A DNA stretch of 64,000 bases from Rapana venosa (lineage: Eukaryota > Mollusca > Gastropoda > Neogastropoda > Muricidae). The stretch lies in the NCBI GenBank assembly GCA_028751875.1, contig CM054158.1, positions 8,609,960 to 8,673,959 of the forward strand. Reading direction: 5' to 3'. The translations under genes and the position numbers were made by a program. Below, piece after piece: positions 12,497 to 23,699 of the stretch (its first letter is position 1; each line of letters opens with the position of its first letter). Under the pieces are notes generated by a model. The model searched no databases, was not told the origin of the DNA, and worked only from the letters and a program-made list of their open reading frames with translations.

Positions 12497-12838
12497 CACT
12501 ACTCATTCACTCACAAACAATTAGCAAAACTATTTTCAATGACCCGACCCCAACAATGGCCCATCAGCTGGGTCACACTCTAGCTTTAGCTTCCGGGTCA
12601 AGTAGGATCTTGTGCAGATTGCTAGTCAGAAAAAAATGTTTCCTGATTTTCACATAACTTTTCCTTAAGTTTGACAATAATGCACTGGGTAGTTGATTCT
12701 GTAATTGAGATCAGGACAGCAATACCAGGGAGTCACTCTGAGAAGTTGGAAAAAACGATCATCAAATGAGAATTGTTTGTGTTCCCACAGTGTTGACCCC
12801 CGCGCATACGTATTGTAGCTATGAGGCTAACAAAACTA

Positions 12839-12842
<4 letters not shown>

Positions 12843-12892
<50 letters not shown>
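12843..12892. repeat. Poly-G tract, 50 bases
   Basis: Uninterrupted run of G directly abutting the 5' end of the plus-strand SINE, whose consensus itself begins GGGG. It may be a genuine G tract or a consensus artefact. Confidence 0.95.
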
Positions 12893-12893
<1 letters not shown>

Positions 12894-13312
12894 AGCCTAG
12901 TAGTTAGAACATTGCGCTCGCAATCTGACGACCCGGCTTCGATTCCCGTTCAAGGGGATACATTTCCCTGGAGTTAACATCAGTGCAGATTCCACTCTCC
13001 CCAAAAGTCCTTCGGATGAGACTATAAACCGAGGCCCCGCACGCAGAACATCTTGCGCACACGTTAAATCCTGTTCCGCTTTCGTAAGAGTATTTTTTAT
13101 TTATTTATTTATTCTTTTATATCGAGGATAATAGAATAAGCACTCATGTGCTTTTTACATCTAGTTCCCCGTGAGTAGGCCATTATGTGCCGGTGGGAAC
13201 AGATGACAACATTTAAAAACTGCTACACATGGGGACTGGGTGTAAAAAAATCACATAAGTGCTTGTTCCATTATCCTCGTTATAACAGATATAAAAAAAG
13301 AAAAAAACCAAA
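12893..13312 (+). mobile_element. SINE with an inverted tail fragment inserted
   Basis: Head TAGCCTAGTAG (A-box-like) and GGCTTCGATTCC (B-box-like), then the family body and tail ending near 13312. The body is interrupted at about 13091-13170 by a reversed piece of the same tail. The GAGTA words on either side of the insert could be a short target duplication. Confidence 0.85.
13091..13170 (-). mobile_element. Tail-only SINE fragment nested in inverse orientation
   Basis: Contains TTATATCGAGGATAAT and GCACTCATGTGC, the reverse complement of the SINE tail, preceded by (TTTA)n. This is the pattern expected from a 5'-truncated copy inserted into the older SINE. Confidence 0.7.
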
Positions 13313-13465
13313 GACTGAAGGGGGACAGCGTTTTCCCTTTTTTAAAAAAATAAATCAATCAAACCTACCAAAATCGGCAAAAATTCTATGATTTGTAAAT
13401 CGGGACTTTGGGGTGTTTTTTAACAAAAAAGGTTTGTGTTCAATTGATTGGTTGTTGTTGTTGTG

Positions 13466-13590
13466 TTTTGTGTGTGTGTGTGGTTTTTGTGTGTGTGTGT
13501 GTGTTGTGTGTGTGTGTGTGTGTGTGTGTGTTGTTGTGGTGAGTGTTTATGGTTTGTTGGTGTTTCTTTTTTGGGTTTTTTGGGTTGTTG
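13466..13590. repeat. (GT)n / T-G-rich microsatellite
   Basis: GT run with TTG and TTTGGG extensions. The preceding 13313-13465 is A/T-rich and unassigned. Confidence 0.9.
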
Positions 13591-13769
13591 TTTTTGGGGG
13601 AGGAATCAATGGAAAAGTCCCATATGTGCATATGAGTTTAATAGGAGGGAAAAGGAGTTTAAAAATGGAGCACAACGTTAAGGTGGATTTTGCGGCTTGT
13701 TGCGCCTTCACCATGACGGACTGCGCCCTGCCCAGCCCTCTCCTCACTCTGGCTTCGCGCTCTGTCTGG

Positions 13770-14030
13770 GCGACGGCAAAACTGAATAACACATTGCCCT
13801 CAACAGCCTGCTTACTGCTGGCGCTGACGGGCAAAACTGAACTAAAACATGCCCCTCACTACCTGCCTGCTTACTGTTCTGGGCGTGCCCGGCAAAACTG
13901 ACTAACAACGTCCTGCTGCCCTCCCTGACGGCAAAAAGAAACTAACAACGTCCTGGCCTCCCCACCCCGGGGCAAAACTGAACTAACAACATGCCCCTCA
14001 CTACTGCTTACTTACTGTCTGGCGCGCTGG
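13770..14030. repeat. Tandem repeat of about 65 bp, 4-5 copies
   Basis: GGCAAAACTGAACTAACAA and a CCCCTCACTACCTGCTTACT block recur in diverged units. No coding meaning is seen. Confidence 0.7.
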
Positions 14031-14109
14031 AACCGGTGATTCAGGAAAGGTGTTCCCCCATGAAAAATAGGGTGGTTCCTGCCTGGAGATGGTTAATTTT
14101 TGATGGATG

Positions 14110-14168
14110 ATCTCCTCTTTCCCTCTCTCCCTCTCTCTTCTCGCTCTCCCCTCTTTCTCTTTTCTCTC

Positions 14169-14220
<52 letters not shown>

Positions 14221-14510
14221 CACCTCTCTCTTCTCTCTCTCTCTCTCTCCTCTCTCCCTCTCTCTTCTCTCTCCCTCTCTCTCTCTCACTCTCTCTGCCT
14301 CTCTCTCTTTCTCTCTCTTTCTTTTCCCTCCTGTTCTCTCTCGCTCTCTCTTTTTCCCTCTCTCTCTCTCTCTCTGTCCTCTCTCTTCCCCCCCTCTCTC
14401 TCTCCTTCGCTCTCTCTCTCTCTTTTCTCTCTCTCTCTCTCTCCTCTTCTCTCTCTCTCTCTCTCTCTCCTTCTCTCTCTCTCACTCATCTCTCTCTCTC
14501 TCTCCATCTG
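14110..14510. repeat. (CT)n microsatellite, 400 bp
   Basis: Long imperfect CT repeat. The apparent Ser/Leu-rich and Arg/Glu-rich open frames on the two strands come only from the repeat. Confidence 0.95.
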
Positions 14511-14659
14511 TATAGAGATGTTTACGGAGATGACATTTCCCAAAGATGGCCGCGATTTGTTGGAGTGTGTGTGTGGTGTGTTTTTGCTGCTTGTGAATCG
14601 GAATTTGGAGATGGGGAAAGGGAAACAAATAATGAATGTTTAAAAAAAATGTGTTTGCT

Positions 14660-15022
14660 GTATGTTGTATGTATATGGTTTCGTATCGTATTGTCTTATA
14701 TTGTATTGAATTGCATTACAGTGTATTGCGCTGAATTAGGCTATATTGTATTGTGTTCTGTTGTATTCTTTTGTATTTTATTGCATCGTGCTGTGCTGTG
14801 ATGTGTTGTATTGTATTATACTCAATTGTAATGTAATTCTCTTCCTCGCTGAGTCGGATGTGCCGGGCCTGACTTGTTAGGCGCTTAACGGCAGCGCAAC
14901 GCATTTTCGCGCATATGACAGACAATAGTAGTTGCTGTCTGAGCGTTCGAAAAGAAGAGGAAGAAGAATATATCGTATTGTATTGTATTGTATTGTATTT
15001 TGTATTGTATTGTATTGTATAC
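14660..15022. repeat. Degenerate to perfect (TATTG)n pentanucleotide repeat
   Basis: Diverged TATTG units from about 14660 to 14835 and near-perfect units at about 14975-15022, with 140 bases of unrelated sequence between. Confidence 0.85.
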
Positions 15023-15027
15023 CACCC

Positions 15028-15125
15028 TCAGTCACAGCAGATTTCTCTGCGTGAAATTCGGGCAGCTCTCCCCCAAGGAGAGCACGTCGCCACAAGGGCA
15101 GCGCCACCCTTTTTTATTTTTGCCT
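15028..15125 (+). repeat. Structured interspersed repeat fragment
   Basis: Contains GCTCTCC-CCCAA-GGAGAGC, a perfect 7-bp stem hairpin, followed by a T-rich end. From memory, similar blocks occur widely in gastropod transcripts; treat that as unverified. From 15126 to 15299 nothing else is recognisable. Confidence 0.4.
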
Positions 15126-15299
15126 TTTCATGTTTACATGTGTCTTTGTTTCTCTATGATAATGAACTGGTAGGTAATCGCAGAGCCCTGTACACGGAAA
15201 AATGCTTGTGCTCATAGCTCTGAGAGCTATTTTTCAGTTGTTCGGCTTGTGTACTTTTATACTGCAAAATATGTGTCAATGTACATATGTACGCGCGTG

Positions 15300-15530
15300 T
15301 GGAAGTGCACACACCACACCAACATACACACACGAACACACCAACACACACACACACACACACACACAACACAAAACACACACACACACCAGCACACCAA
15401 CACACACCCAACACACCAACATTTACAAAAGCACACACCACAAACACACCCACACACACCAGCACAACACACACAACACACCAAACTACACACACAACAC
15501 ACACCACACACACCAACTCACACGCACACG

Positions 15531-15563
<33 letters not shown>

Positions 15564-16020
15564 GAACACACCAACTCCACACACACATACACTACAAGCA
15601 CGCACCCCACCAACACACACAACACACAACACACACAACACGGGAAAACACCAACAAAAACACAACACTCACATGCACACACACCCAAAAACACACACAC
15701 ACACACACACCAAAACACACGCACACACACACAACACACCCCACAACCACACACACACCCCCACCCCCAAAACCCAACACACACACACATTCCAAACACA
15801 ACACACCAACACACACCCCACACCAAAACACACACACCTTCCAAAACAACACACAACCAACCCACACACACACACCACACACACCAACCCCACACACACA
15901 AACACACACACACACAACACACAAACAACACCCCACACAAAAACACCAACACACAAAACCCAAAACCCCACACACACACACCAAAAACACACACCCAAAA
16001 CACACACACACCAACACACC
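15300..16020. repeat. (CA)n-rich microsatellite, 720 bp
   Basis: Long array of CACA with AACA, CCA and CAAA interruptions. The His/Thr- and Cys/Val-rich open frames on either strand are repeat by-products. Confidence 0.95.
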
Positions 16021-16034
16021 AATATTTTTTTGCT

Positions 16035-16085
16035 TTTTACAAGATTCAGCGCTATATAAATTCCATATATTATTATTATTTAAAT
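16035..16085 (+). mobile_element. LINE 3' tail fragment
   Basis: Matches the 3' end of the LINE at 24731-25379: CAAGAT...AGCGCTATATAA then TTCCAT and (ATT)n. Confidence 0.7.
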
Positions 16086-16220
16086 AAAAACACAACACAC
16101 AACACACACCCAACACACCAAACACACCAACACACACCAAACACCACACCAACACAACACACACACACACACCAAACACACACAAAACACAAACACACAC
16201 ACACACACACAACACACACA
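16086..16220. repeat. (CA)n microsatellite, continued
   Basis: Continuation of the CA array beyond the LINE tail at 16035-16085, which appears to have inserted into it. Confidence 0.9.
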
Positions 16221-16389
16221 TGTGCCGCAAGCCAAACTCAAGGGCAGAGAACTTATTCGAATTGTCAATATGAATGTTGTTCCAATGATAAAAAGTCTAT
16301 GGTGGTTTTGTTTTTTTTTTGGCTTTTTATATTGCAATAAAACTCCCCGAATTACAGACAGCTGTATTTTGTCTACACCTGGGGTTCCC

Positions 16390-16606
16390 GCTAGTGCGTG
16401 TGTGTTTGTGCACGAGTGTGTCAGTGCACACGTGCGAGCGTACGTGCGTAGCGCGCGTGCGTGCGCGCGCGCACGCGTGTGGTGTTGTGTGTGTGTGCGT
16501 GTGTGGTGTGTGCGGGGGCTCGTGTGTGTGTGTTACGTGCGTGCGCGCTCGTGTGTGTGTGGTTTTGGTGCGTGCGCGCTAGGCGTGCGTGCGTGCGTTC
16601 GTGAGT
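16390..16606. repeat. (GT)/(GC)n alternating purine-pyrimidine tract
   Basis: GTGTGC and GCGCGC alternation, a sequence type able to adopt Z-DNA in vitro. No gene is apparent. Confidence 0.85.
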
Positions 16607-16940
16607 TTTTTTTATATTCTTTTATATCGAGGATAATGGAATAAGCACTTTTGTGATTTTTTACATCCAGTTTCCCCGAGTGTATGCGGGGTTTTTTCAA
16701 ATTCTGTCATCTGTTCCCACCGGCACACACGGCCTACACTTACGAAAAGCGGAAAGGGTTTAACGTGTGCGAAGATGTTCTGCGAACACGGGGCCTCGGT
16801 TATAGTCTCATCCAAGGACTTTTAAGGAGAGTGGAGTCTGCACTGATGTTTTAAATCCAGGGGAAAAATATCCCCTTGAACGGGAAACGAACCCGGTCAT
16901 CGATTGCGAGCGCAATGTTTAACACACCCCCCTACCCCGG
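16607..16940 (-). mobile_element. tRNA-derived SINE, near full length
   Basis: Minus-strand copy with the TATATCGAGGATAATGG tail complement, the body and the GCGAGCGCAATG head region. The final head bases are corrupted to a C-rich string. It directly abuts a LINE fragment at 16941. Confidence 0.85.
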
Positions 16941-17330
16941 AAGTTCACCTTTCATTTCTCGTTCCCCTTTGCTCTGCAGCAATTTTCCCTTTTGCTTTCA
17001 AATACCTAGATTCACCAACCCTGTCGGGCCCTCGCTCTTTCTTTTTTTCGGCCCTAAATGGCCCCCCCATCTCTCTTCGCCAAAAGGGCCCTTTGACACT
17101 TAAATCAGGGCCCCAAAGACATATTTTTTCAAACTAAGATTTTTTTCCCTGTTTCTTTCGTGTCCCTGCTTTCAAAAGCCCAAAACCCATCACCCTCCAA
17201 AGTGTATAACCTCTGTGTGTTGTGTGTGTGGGGTGTGTGTGTACATTTTGGGCTTTTTTGAACTATATTGCTTTGGTTGTGTGTGTAGGTGGTTGGTTTG
17301 GGTTGTTGTTGTGAGTGGGTTTTTATTTAT
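16941..17330 (+). mobile_element. 5'-truncated LINE copy, same family as 24731-25379
   Basis: Aligns by eye to the LINE at 24950-25300: CAAATACCTAGATTCA, CATCTCTCTTC and AAAGTGTATAACCT are shared in the same order. Many differences turn mixed sequence into homopolymers (GGCCTCCCT becomes GGCCCCCCC), which looks more like poor consensus than natural drift. From 17331 to 17487 nothing is recognisable. Confidence 0.7.
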
Positions 17331-17487
17331 TTTTTTTTGTTTGGTATGGGCTGTAAAATTCCCAAGGGTTACAAAAGAAGTTTTGCAAGGCATGTCCAAG
17401 GGGGAAAGGGGAAAAACCCAAAAACTAATAAATTTTATACACCTGAAACCAAACCCCCTGAGAAAGGAGAAAGAGGGGAAGAAAAAT

Positions 17488-17987
17488 NNNNNNNNNNNNN
17501 NNNNNNNNNNNNNNNNNNNNNNNNNNNNNNNNNNNNNNNNNNNNNNNNNNNNNNNNNNNNNNNNNNNNNNNNNNNNNNNNNNNNNNNNNNNNNNNNNNNN
17601 NNNNNNNNNNNNNNNNNNNNNNNNNNNNNNNNNNNNNNNNNNNNNNNNNNNNNNNNNNNNNNNNNNNNNNNNNNNNNNNNNNNNNNNNNNNNNNNNNNNN
17701 NNNNNNNNNNNNNNNNNNNNNNNNNNNNNNNNNNNNNNNNNNNNNNNNNNNNNNNNNNNNNNNNNNNNNNNNNNNNNNNNNNNNNNNNNNNNNNNNNNNN
17801 NNNNNNNNNNNNNNNNNNNNNNNNNNNNNNNNNNNNNNNNNNNNNNNNNNNNNNNNNNNNNNNNNNNNNNNNNNNNNNNNNNNNNNNNNNNNNNNNNNNN
17901 NNNNNNNNNNNNNNNNNNNNNNNNNNNNNNNNNNNNNNNNNNNNNNNNNNNNNNNNNNNNNNNNNNNNNNNNNNNNNNNNNNNNNNN
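17488..17987. other. Assembly gap, exactly 500 N
   Basis: Fixed-length run of N. The flanks carry different LINEs in opposite orientations, so true distance and continuity are unknown. Confidence 0.99.
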
Positions 17988-19449
17988 TACCCAATGAAGT
18001 ATATAATCAATTTCCTTTTCTTTGAGCCACCTTGGCTTACCCTTAGGGAACTCTGAAGCTTTTAGCACACTGTTTGAAGTACAATCACCAGAGGCACAAT
18101 CCCCCCTTCTAACCTGTGGTTCCAGATCCTTAGAAACGGTTACACATAGAGTAAGCACAATCGGGCAATGTACATCAGAATACAGTTCACAAAAATCCCA
18201 AACAACAAAGCCTGAAATAGCATACTATCATATCCAATGATACAATAGCGTAATTTACTACACTGACATTTTTACATGTACATTTACCAAATTTGGCATC
18301 TTCTCCGATACATCCGTTTACAATTAAGGCATTTACGGTTTTACAAAATTCTATAAGCTTCTTTCCCCAGTTATTTATGGCGACATCTTGTGAAACTCTG
18401 AGAGGAACCGGCAAAATATATTGGCTTCCATTATTTTCATCAGTGGCCCCATCTGGGTGCCAAGTCCAACCGTTATTATCTACCTCAATTGCAGTACTAT
18501 TCACTGTACCAGTCCGGGCATTAAAATCACCCAGAAAGCAGATACATTCGTGATCAATGTGAAGCATTGCTTCTTCTATCTCATCAAAGAAGTCTCTATT
18601 TTCAAAGGGGGACCCTTCTGGAGGAAGGTAGATAGCCCCAAAGAGAACATCTCGTTTAAACAGTTTCTTGCCAACTTTGAAGAACAATGCATTCGCACAC
18701 AGATCACTATCCCTAACAAAACAATATTTTTTAACAGAATCGCTTAGTTTTGATTTTCTACTTTCTCTCTCAAAGACTGTTATATAGTGTACGAACTTTT
18801 CTCTGACTAATAGAAGTATACCCCCAGATTTTCGCTTGTACTTTTCCCGATTTTTATAAAAAGCTACATACCCTGGAATATGGATTTCATCAATATCGTC
18901 TAGCTTACTTTCCGAGATAAAAACAATGTCATATTGAGATATGAATGAAATAAAATCTGGGTTTTTCAGTTTAGAAAGAATAGCACATACATTTAATGCC
19001 ATACAAGATACCTGTTCCAATAATTTACTTTCGGATTTATACGTCCCAACGTTGTGATCAGGATTAGACGGTAAGAATTCTGTTCTATTTATATTCGCTA
19101 TGCTGTCAGGAGCTGTGGCCGGACTTCCACAAAAGTGTTCATCCCTGCTATTCTCAAACACTACCCTTTTACTTCCCTTACGAGGATCACCATTCTGCTT
19201 TGATAAACCACGTGCGCCGAAGGCAGCACATTTTTTGCAGCATTCTTCCTTACTTGAGTGTGAGTGGGTACAAATCGGTTTTCCGTAGCGAACATCATTA
19301 GAATGGTTTTGGCATATCTTAGTGGCGTTTTTGCCTTCAATAGAATGGTCAACCATTTTAACTTCACGCTCACACTCTCCCTGACAGCCTTTCACATTCC
19401 CACCAAAGCAATCATCAATAGCGCCATTCCAATTAACATCCATATCCAA
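17988..19449 (-). pseudogene. LINE ORF2, N-terminal part with APE endonuclease; cut by gap
   Basis: A 420-codon minus-strand frame (18187-19449) holds an apurinic-type endonuclease. LNVCAILSKL is the start (N-x-x-G-like), VFISESKLDD is the catalytic-Glu ET/ES motif, GGILLLV the GG block, IYLPPEGSPF the Y-x-PP block, and CFLGDFNARTG the GDFNAR motif. The N-terminal 90 residues are Cys/His-rich (GKPICTHSHSSKEECCKKC). After a frameshift near 18160-18190 the frame continues (about 17990-18158) into the gap, so the reverse transcriptase, if present, is not visible. It lies downstream of the ORF1p at 22305-23698 on the same strand and is probably the same element. Clade not determined. Confidence 0.8.
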
Positions 19450-19459
19450 AAAAAAATGT

Positions 19460-19530
19460 TTGACTTAAGCGCTTTGATTTGTTTTTGCAAGATATAGTGC
19501 TACATAAATTCCTTTTTTTTTTTTAAAGAC
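19460..19530 (+). mobile_element. LINE 3' tail fragment
   Basis: AGCGCTTTGATTTG...GCAAGATATAGTGCT then a T-rich end, matching the tail of the LINE at 24731-25379. It sits between the ORF2 start and the Asp-rich repeat region, apparently a separate insertion. Confidence 0.65.
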
Positions 19531-19599
19531 ATCAACATCGTCGACACTTTCATCAGTACAAAAGGCTTCTTCCTTTTTTCAAGCTTTCTGACGATGACA

Positions 19600-20499
19600 T
19601 TTTATTCACCTCACTCTGGTACTCATCATCATCACTATTGCCCTCCCCATTGCCACTATCATCATTTTCTCTATCCCTATCACCTCCGTCACCACTGCCA
19701 CTGTAACTATCAGTACCACCTCTTCCCCTAACACCAACATCATCATCCCCATCTCCATCACCTCCATCGCCTGTGCCACAGTGACTCTCAGCCTGTCAGC
19801 CTTCGCTGCAATCAATATCATCATCGCACCCACCATCCTCGTCCCACCGTCATCATAATCTCTACCAAGATCATTCCTACCATCGTTCTTATCATCATCA
19901 TCATCATCATCGCCGTCACCATGATGTTCACCATAACCATCTTCCTCATCATTGTCATCGACGTCATCGTCGACGTCATCATCATCGTTGTCGTCATCGT
20001 CATCATTAACATTGTCGTCGTCACCATCATCATCATCATTTCTGCAAAAATAACCTCAATGATCTTTCCTTTTATCAGCTCCATAGAGGTGATCAACGTC
20101 ATATCTATGAAGTTCGCCACTCTTTCCTTCTCCACAATCATTTTCGGGGCCAACATCTACATCCCCGTCACCATCATCCTCTTTCTCACTATGCTGGCCT
20201 TCTCCATGATGTCTTCTGTTGCCACCGTCAGCATCACTGACACCATCATCTCTACCATCAGCATCATCATAGTCATCGTCAAGAATTTCATGACGCTTTC
20301 TGTTGTCAATTTCACCACTACCGTCGTCATCCCTCTCGTATTCATCGTTATTATCATCATCCTCATTGCATCTACTGAAATGCCACCATGATGCCCCCTA
20401 CTGTCACCACCTTCCTCACATCCACCATCCCTATCACTGCCAAAAAAGCTACCGTGACATTTCCCGTTTTTGTTTCCACCTGAATAATCCTTTCCAACA

Positions 20500-20531
<32 letters not shown>

Positions 20532-20684
20532 ACTGTCGTCGTCGTCGTCATCATCATCATCATCATCGTCGTCGTCGTCGTCATCATCATCGTCACTGCC
20601 AACATCGTTATCCTCATCCCTGATACAAGCATTGTCTCGACAAAGTCTGTTATCATTTCCACCTCTATACTCACTACCACCGTG

Positions 20685-20723
<39 letters not shown>

Positions 20724-22290
20724 GTCGTCATCGTCGTCGTCCTCGCTTTCATCAAGGTTGTTGGCATCATCCTCATCATTTCTACCCAAAACATCATCAT
20801 GACGTTTTCTATAATCATTTCCTCTTCTATCAACATCATGATCATCATGATCATGATCACCTTCCCCCTCCTCCTCCCTCTCCTTCTCATCATCATCCTT
20901 GACAAAGTCACTATTATGGCATATCTTATGATTATTTTCACATTTACCACCACCACCACCACCGACATAATCATCATCGTCGTCATAATCATCACCATCA
21001 CAATAATCATCACCCTCAACATCACCGTCGTCATATCGTCGTCATCATCACCATCATCATCCTCAACATCATCATCTCCGTCGTCGTCCTCTTCTTCTTC
21101 ATCAACGGCAGCAGCAGCTTCCCTGCCAGAAGCCTCACCATTCCATGTCCCATGATCATGTCCACCTCCTCCTCCTCCTTCCTGGCTGTAAACACCCTCC
21201 GTTCTGATCATGCTGACACGATAGTTCCCTCTTCAATGTCCACCGCTACCCCCGCCACCACCACCACTGTCATCCCCACAGTAGCCATCATCATCATCAT
21301 CAACTTCGTGAATATCAACGTCCCTCTCAAAAAGCCCACTATGACAGTGTCGATTATCGTGTCTGACTATGCCATTATCATTGTTTTATCATAGTCATCT
21401 TCGTCATCATCCCTGCCATCCCTGCCAATCACGCCACTGTGACATTGACTATCAGCGTTGTGGCGTTCCCCATTATCATTTCCACCTTCACTTCCACCTT
21501 CATTATCTTCAGCATTCTCGTCATAGTCGTCATCGTCATCGTCACCGTCTCTACCATTAATATCACTTTGGCATTGACCATTAATATTTCCATCCCCAGC
21601 GTAGACCTCATAGTCACCATGACACACTCCATTATCACACTCCATTATCATCCCTGTTTCCAGCATTATCATTCCTGTCATTGTCATTTTCTTCAGCACT
21701 GTCAAACATCCCTCCATAACATTTCCCAACATTATTTTCACCTTCGCCTTGTTCCCCGTCCTCCACTTCCTCCTCCCTCTCATCCTCCTCCTCATCATCA
21801 TCATCACCACCACTACTATCATCATTCTTATCATCTTTCTTATCATCATCGTTCCTGCCAGAAACACTATCACGCTATCTACTATTATCTGTTTTATCCA
21901 CATCACCATGAACATCGTCGCTGCCAAGTACCCGCCACCCGTATGTCTCATTAGTGTCTCTACCACTGCCTTCATCATTATCATCATCATCATCACTCCT
22001 GCAAAATACACCAACACATTGTTCACCTTCGTTTCTGTTTTCGTTTCTTTCATCTTCTCCTCCTCCAACATCGTCATTATCATCATCCTCACAACTGCCG
22101 TCTTTATCATCGTCATCATCGTCTTCAATCCGATTAACAACAGCTTCATTGTTATTGGCATGATCATGTTTCTTTTCCCGACAGTAGATAATCCTAACTG
22201 GCCAGTCACTGCTAAGAAAAAGAACATTTTTAATAACCAAACACTTACTGAGTACATAGGCGCGATTATGGCTGATGGTATGCGCCACGC
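19600..22290 (-). repeat. 2.7-kb degenerate repeat reading as Asp-rich Cys-motif peptide
   Basis: The plus strand is made of TCATCATC-type trinucleotide runs punctuated by a recurring non-simple block. On the minus strand, in the frame that reads GAT/GAC as Asp, the block repeatedly gives peptides such as GGNKNGKCHGSFFGSD, NVGKCYGGMFDS, NADSQCHSGVIGRD, HDNRHCHSGLFERD and NDNRLCRDNACIRDED, each next to runs of 4-20 Asp. I count roughly a dozen blocks at irregular spacing. The frame is lost and regained several times with occasional stops, so it is not one intact gene here. A minisatellite spreading without coding selection would look similar. It lies between the ORF1p (22305-23698) and the ORF2 endonuclease of a minus-strand LINE. 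Possible identities are an expanded inter-ORF or ORF2 N-terminal region of that LINE, a decayed Asp-rich host exon, or a non-coding minisatellite. I cannot choose firmly. Confidence 0.6.
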
Positions 22291-22304
22291 AGTCATTCCC
22301 CCCC

Positions 22305-23698
22305 TCAGTCTTCCTCTAAACCCATTTCCAAATGGGACAGCCCCAAAGCCCTGAAGTCAATGGAGTCGAGACCCAGCTTGTCGAATAAGTCATCGGGGGT
22401 CTCCACAATTATCGGTCTCGGACGCTGTTCGGGAAGTAAACCAGGTGGGGATTTCTTTACACAAAAAATGCGGCCATCGACTGTCCACGCTCTTTCCACC
22501 TGGTCTGTCTAACCGCTTCACATGCCCCAACAGCCTCGCACGCAAAGGGGTCAGTCAGGTCGTCGTTGACGAAGAATCGGACATATCCGGGCTTCCCCTT
22601 CAGGTTCCTCTTCTTCTCTTCCATCACCAGCCTCCTCCTCCTCCTCCATCACCAGCCTCCTCCTCCTTCTCTCCTCCATCACCAGCCTCCTCCTTCTCCT
22701 CCTCCATCACCAGCCTCCTCCTTCTCCTCCTCCATCACCAGCCTCCTCCTCCTCCTCCATCACCAGCCTCCTCCTCCTCCTCCTCCTCCATCACCAGCCT
22801 CCTCCTTCTTCTCCTCCATCACCAGCCTCCTCCTTCTCTCCTCCATCACCAGCCTCCTCCTCCTCCTTCTCTCCTCCATCACCAGCCTCCTCCTCCTCCT
22901 TCTCTCCTCCATCACCAGCCTCCTCCTCCATCACCAGCCTCCTCCTCCTCCTCCTCCATCACCAGCCTCCTCCTTCTCTCCCTGCTGGACAGGAACCTGA
23001 CCAGCACTGGGCGCCTTCCTCCCCACTCTTTTCCCGCGCGGTGCACAGCGGCGATGACGTCAGCAGCCACGTCCACTCCGGCATCTGCAGACACCTTCAG
23101 CGCCTTCTCCTCAACCTGCTCCGCGGTTTCCCCCACTTCAGTCCTGATGCCGTATATGCGGAGGGACTCTCTTCGGGAGTATTGCTGCAGACGGTCATTC
23201 TCATAGTGACGTCAGACGTGTGACCTCATGCAGCACACAGCCGATGTTCCCTGGCTGTCGGCATGACGGCAGTCTGCAGCTGGGCGGTCACGGCCTTCAC
23301 CACTCCTTTCCTGGCCTCCGTCACGCCACCACCAGCACCAGGGCTGTGGTCAGGGCAGGCTCCAGCTGCCTGATGAGGGAGGGAGGGAGCTGCCCTCCCC
23401 TTCCCCGGACAACAGTGTGGTGACCCTGTGCAGGCAGAGACAGTCTGCTCCTTCACCCTGGTCAGCACCATTTCATCTATTTCAGCGATGTCGAAATCCC
23501 CCTCCTCTCCGCTCCCTCCTCCATGCTCCATCTGCTCGCTGCCCCCACTACTGTCCAAGTCGTTGTTCCTGCTCTCCCCATCTCACTCTCACCTGCCACA
23601 GTCTTTTTCTTCTTGGTTTGTTTGCTGGCCGACATCTCGGGGGTGAAGCGCAATGATCGCTTAGCTTTCCGACCAAACTGCTGTCGCGAAGCCATCAC
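22305..23698 (-). pseudogene. LINE ORF1p (L1-type RNA-binding protein), frameshifted
   Basis: Starts at MMASRQQFGRKAK (23698) with a Lys-rich N-terminus, then an acidic segment containing EGDFDIAEIDEMV. Around 23146-23206 an ENDRLQQYSRRESLRIYGIR peptide is the hallmark entry to the RRM of LINE-1-like ORF1 proteins. GVDVAADVIAAVHRAG and RPVLVRFLSSRERRR continue the domain. After a minisatellite insertion the C-terminal half resumes with KGKPGYVRFFVNDDLT, DGRIFCVKKSPPG and ETPDDLFDKLG, ending at 22305. Such proteins bind RNA as trimers and form the LINE ribonucleoprotein. Frames shift at about 23560, between about 23210 and 23240, and through the minisatellite, so the copy is not functional as written. 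Confidence 0.82.
22617..22978. repeat. Minisatellite CTCCATCACCAGCCTCCTC inside ORF1p
   Basis: About 13 copies of a 19-30 bp unit (CCATCACCAGCCTCCTCCT with variable CTC or CTT extensions). The seed is a genuine ORF1p segment: the minus strand reads RRRLVMEE in the parental frame at both ends. Unit lengths are not all multiples of three, so the array cycles through frames and breaks ORF1. Confidence 0.88.
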
Positions 23699-23699
23699 G

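Noticed and set aside
14041..14801. Long open frames (up to 233 codons) over the CT repeat
   Set aside because: Ser/Leu/Phe and Arg/Glu composition comes entirely from the CT dinucleotide repeat, with matching frames on both strands.
15154..16340. Open frames up to 363 codons rich in His/Thr or Cys/Val
   Set aside because: By-products of the (CA)n array, which has few stop codons in any frame; no domain or exon signals.
17190..18158. Open frames spanning the N run
   Set aside because: The apparent length is made of unknown bases; only the part at 17988-18158 has LINE-like content and is annotated as such.
19921..22354. Plus-strand Ile/Val/Thr-rich frames that look like membrane proteins
   Set aside because: They are the ATC-repeat frame shadow; the minus Asp frame is the one with a recurrent complex motif.
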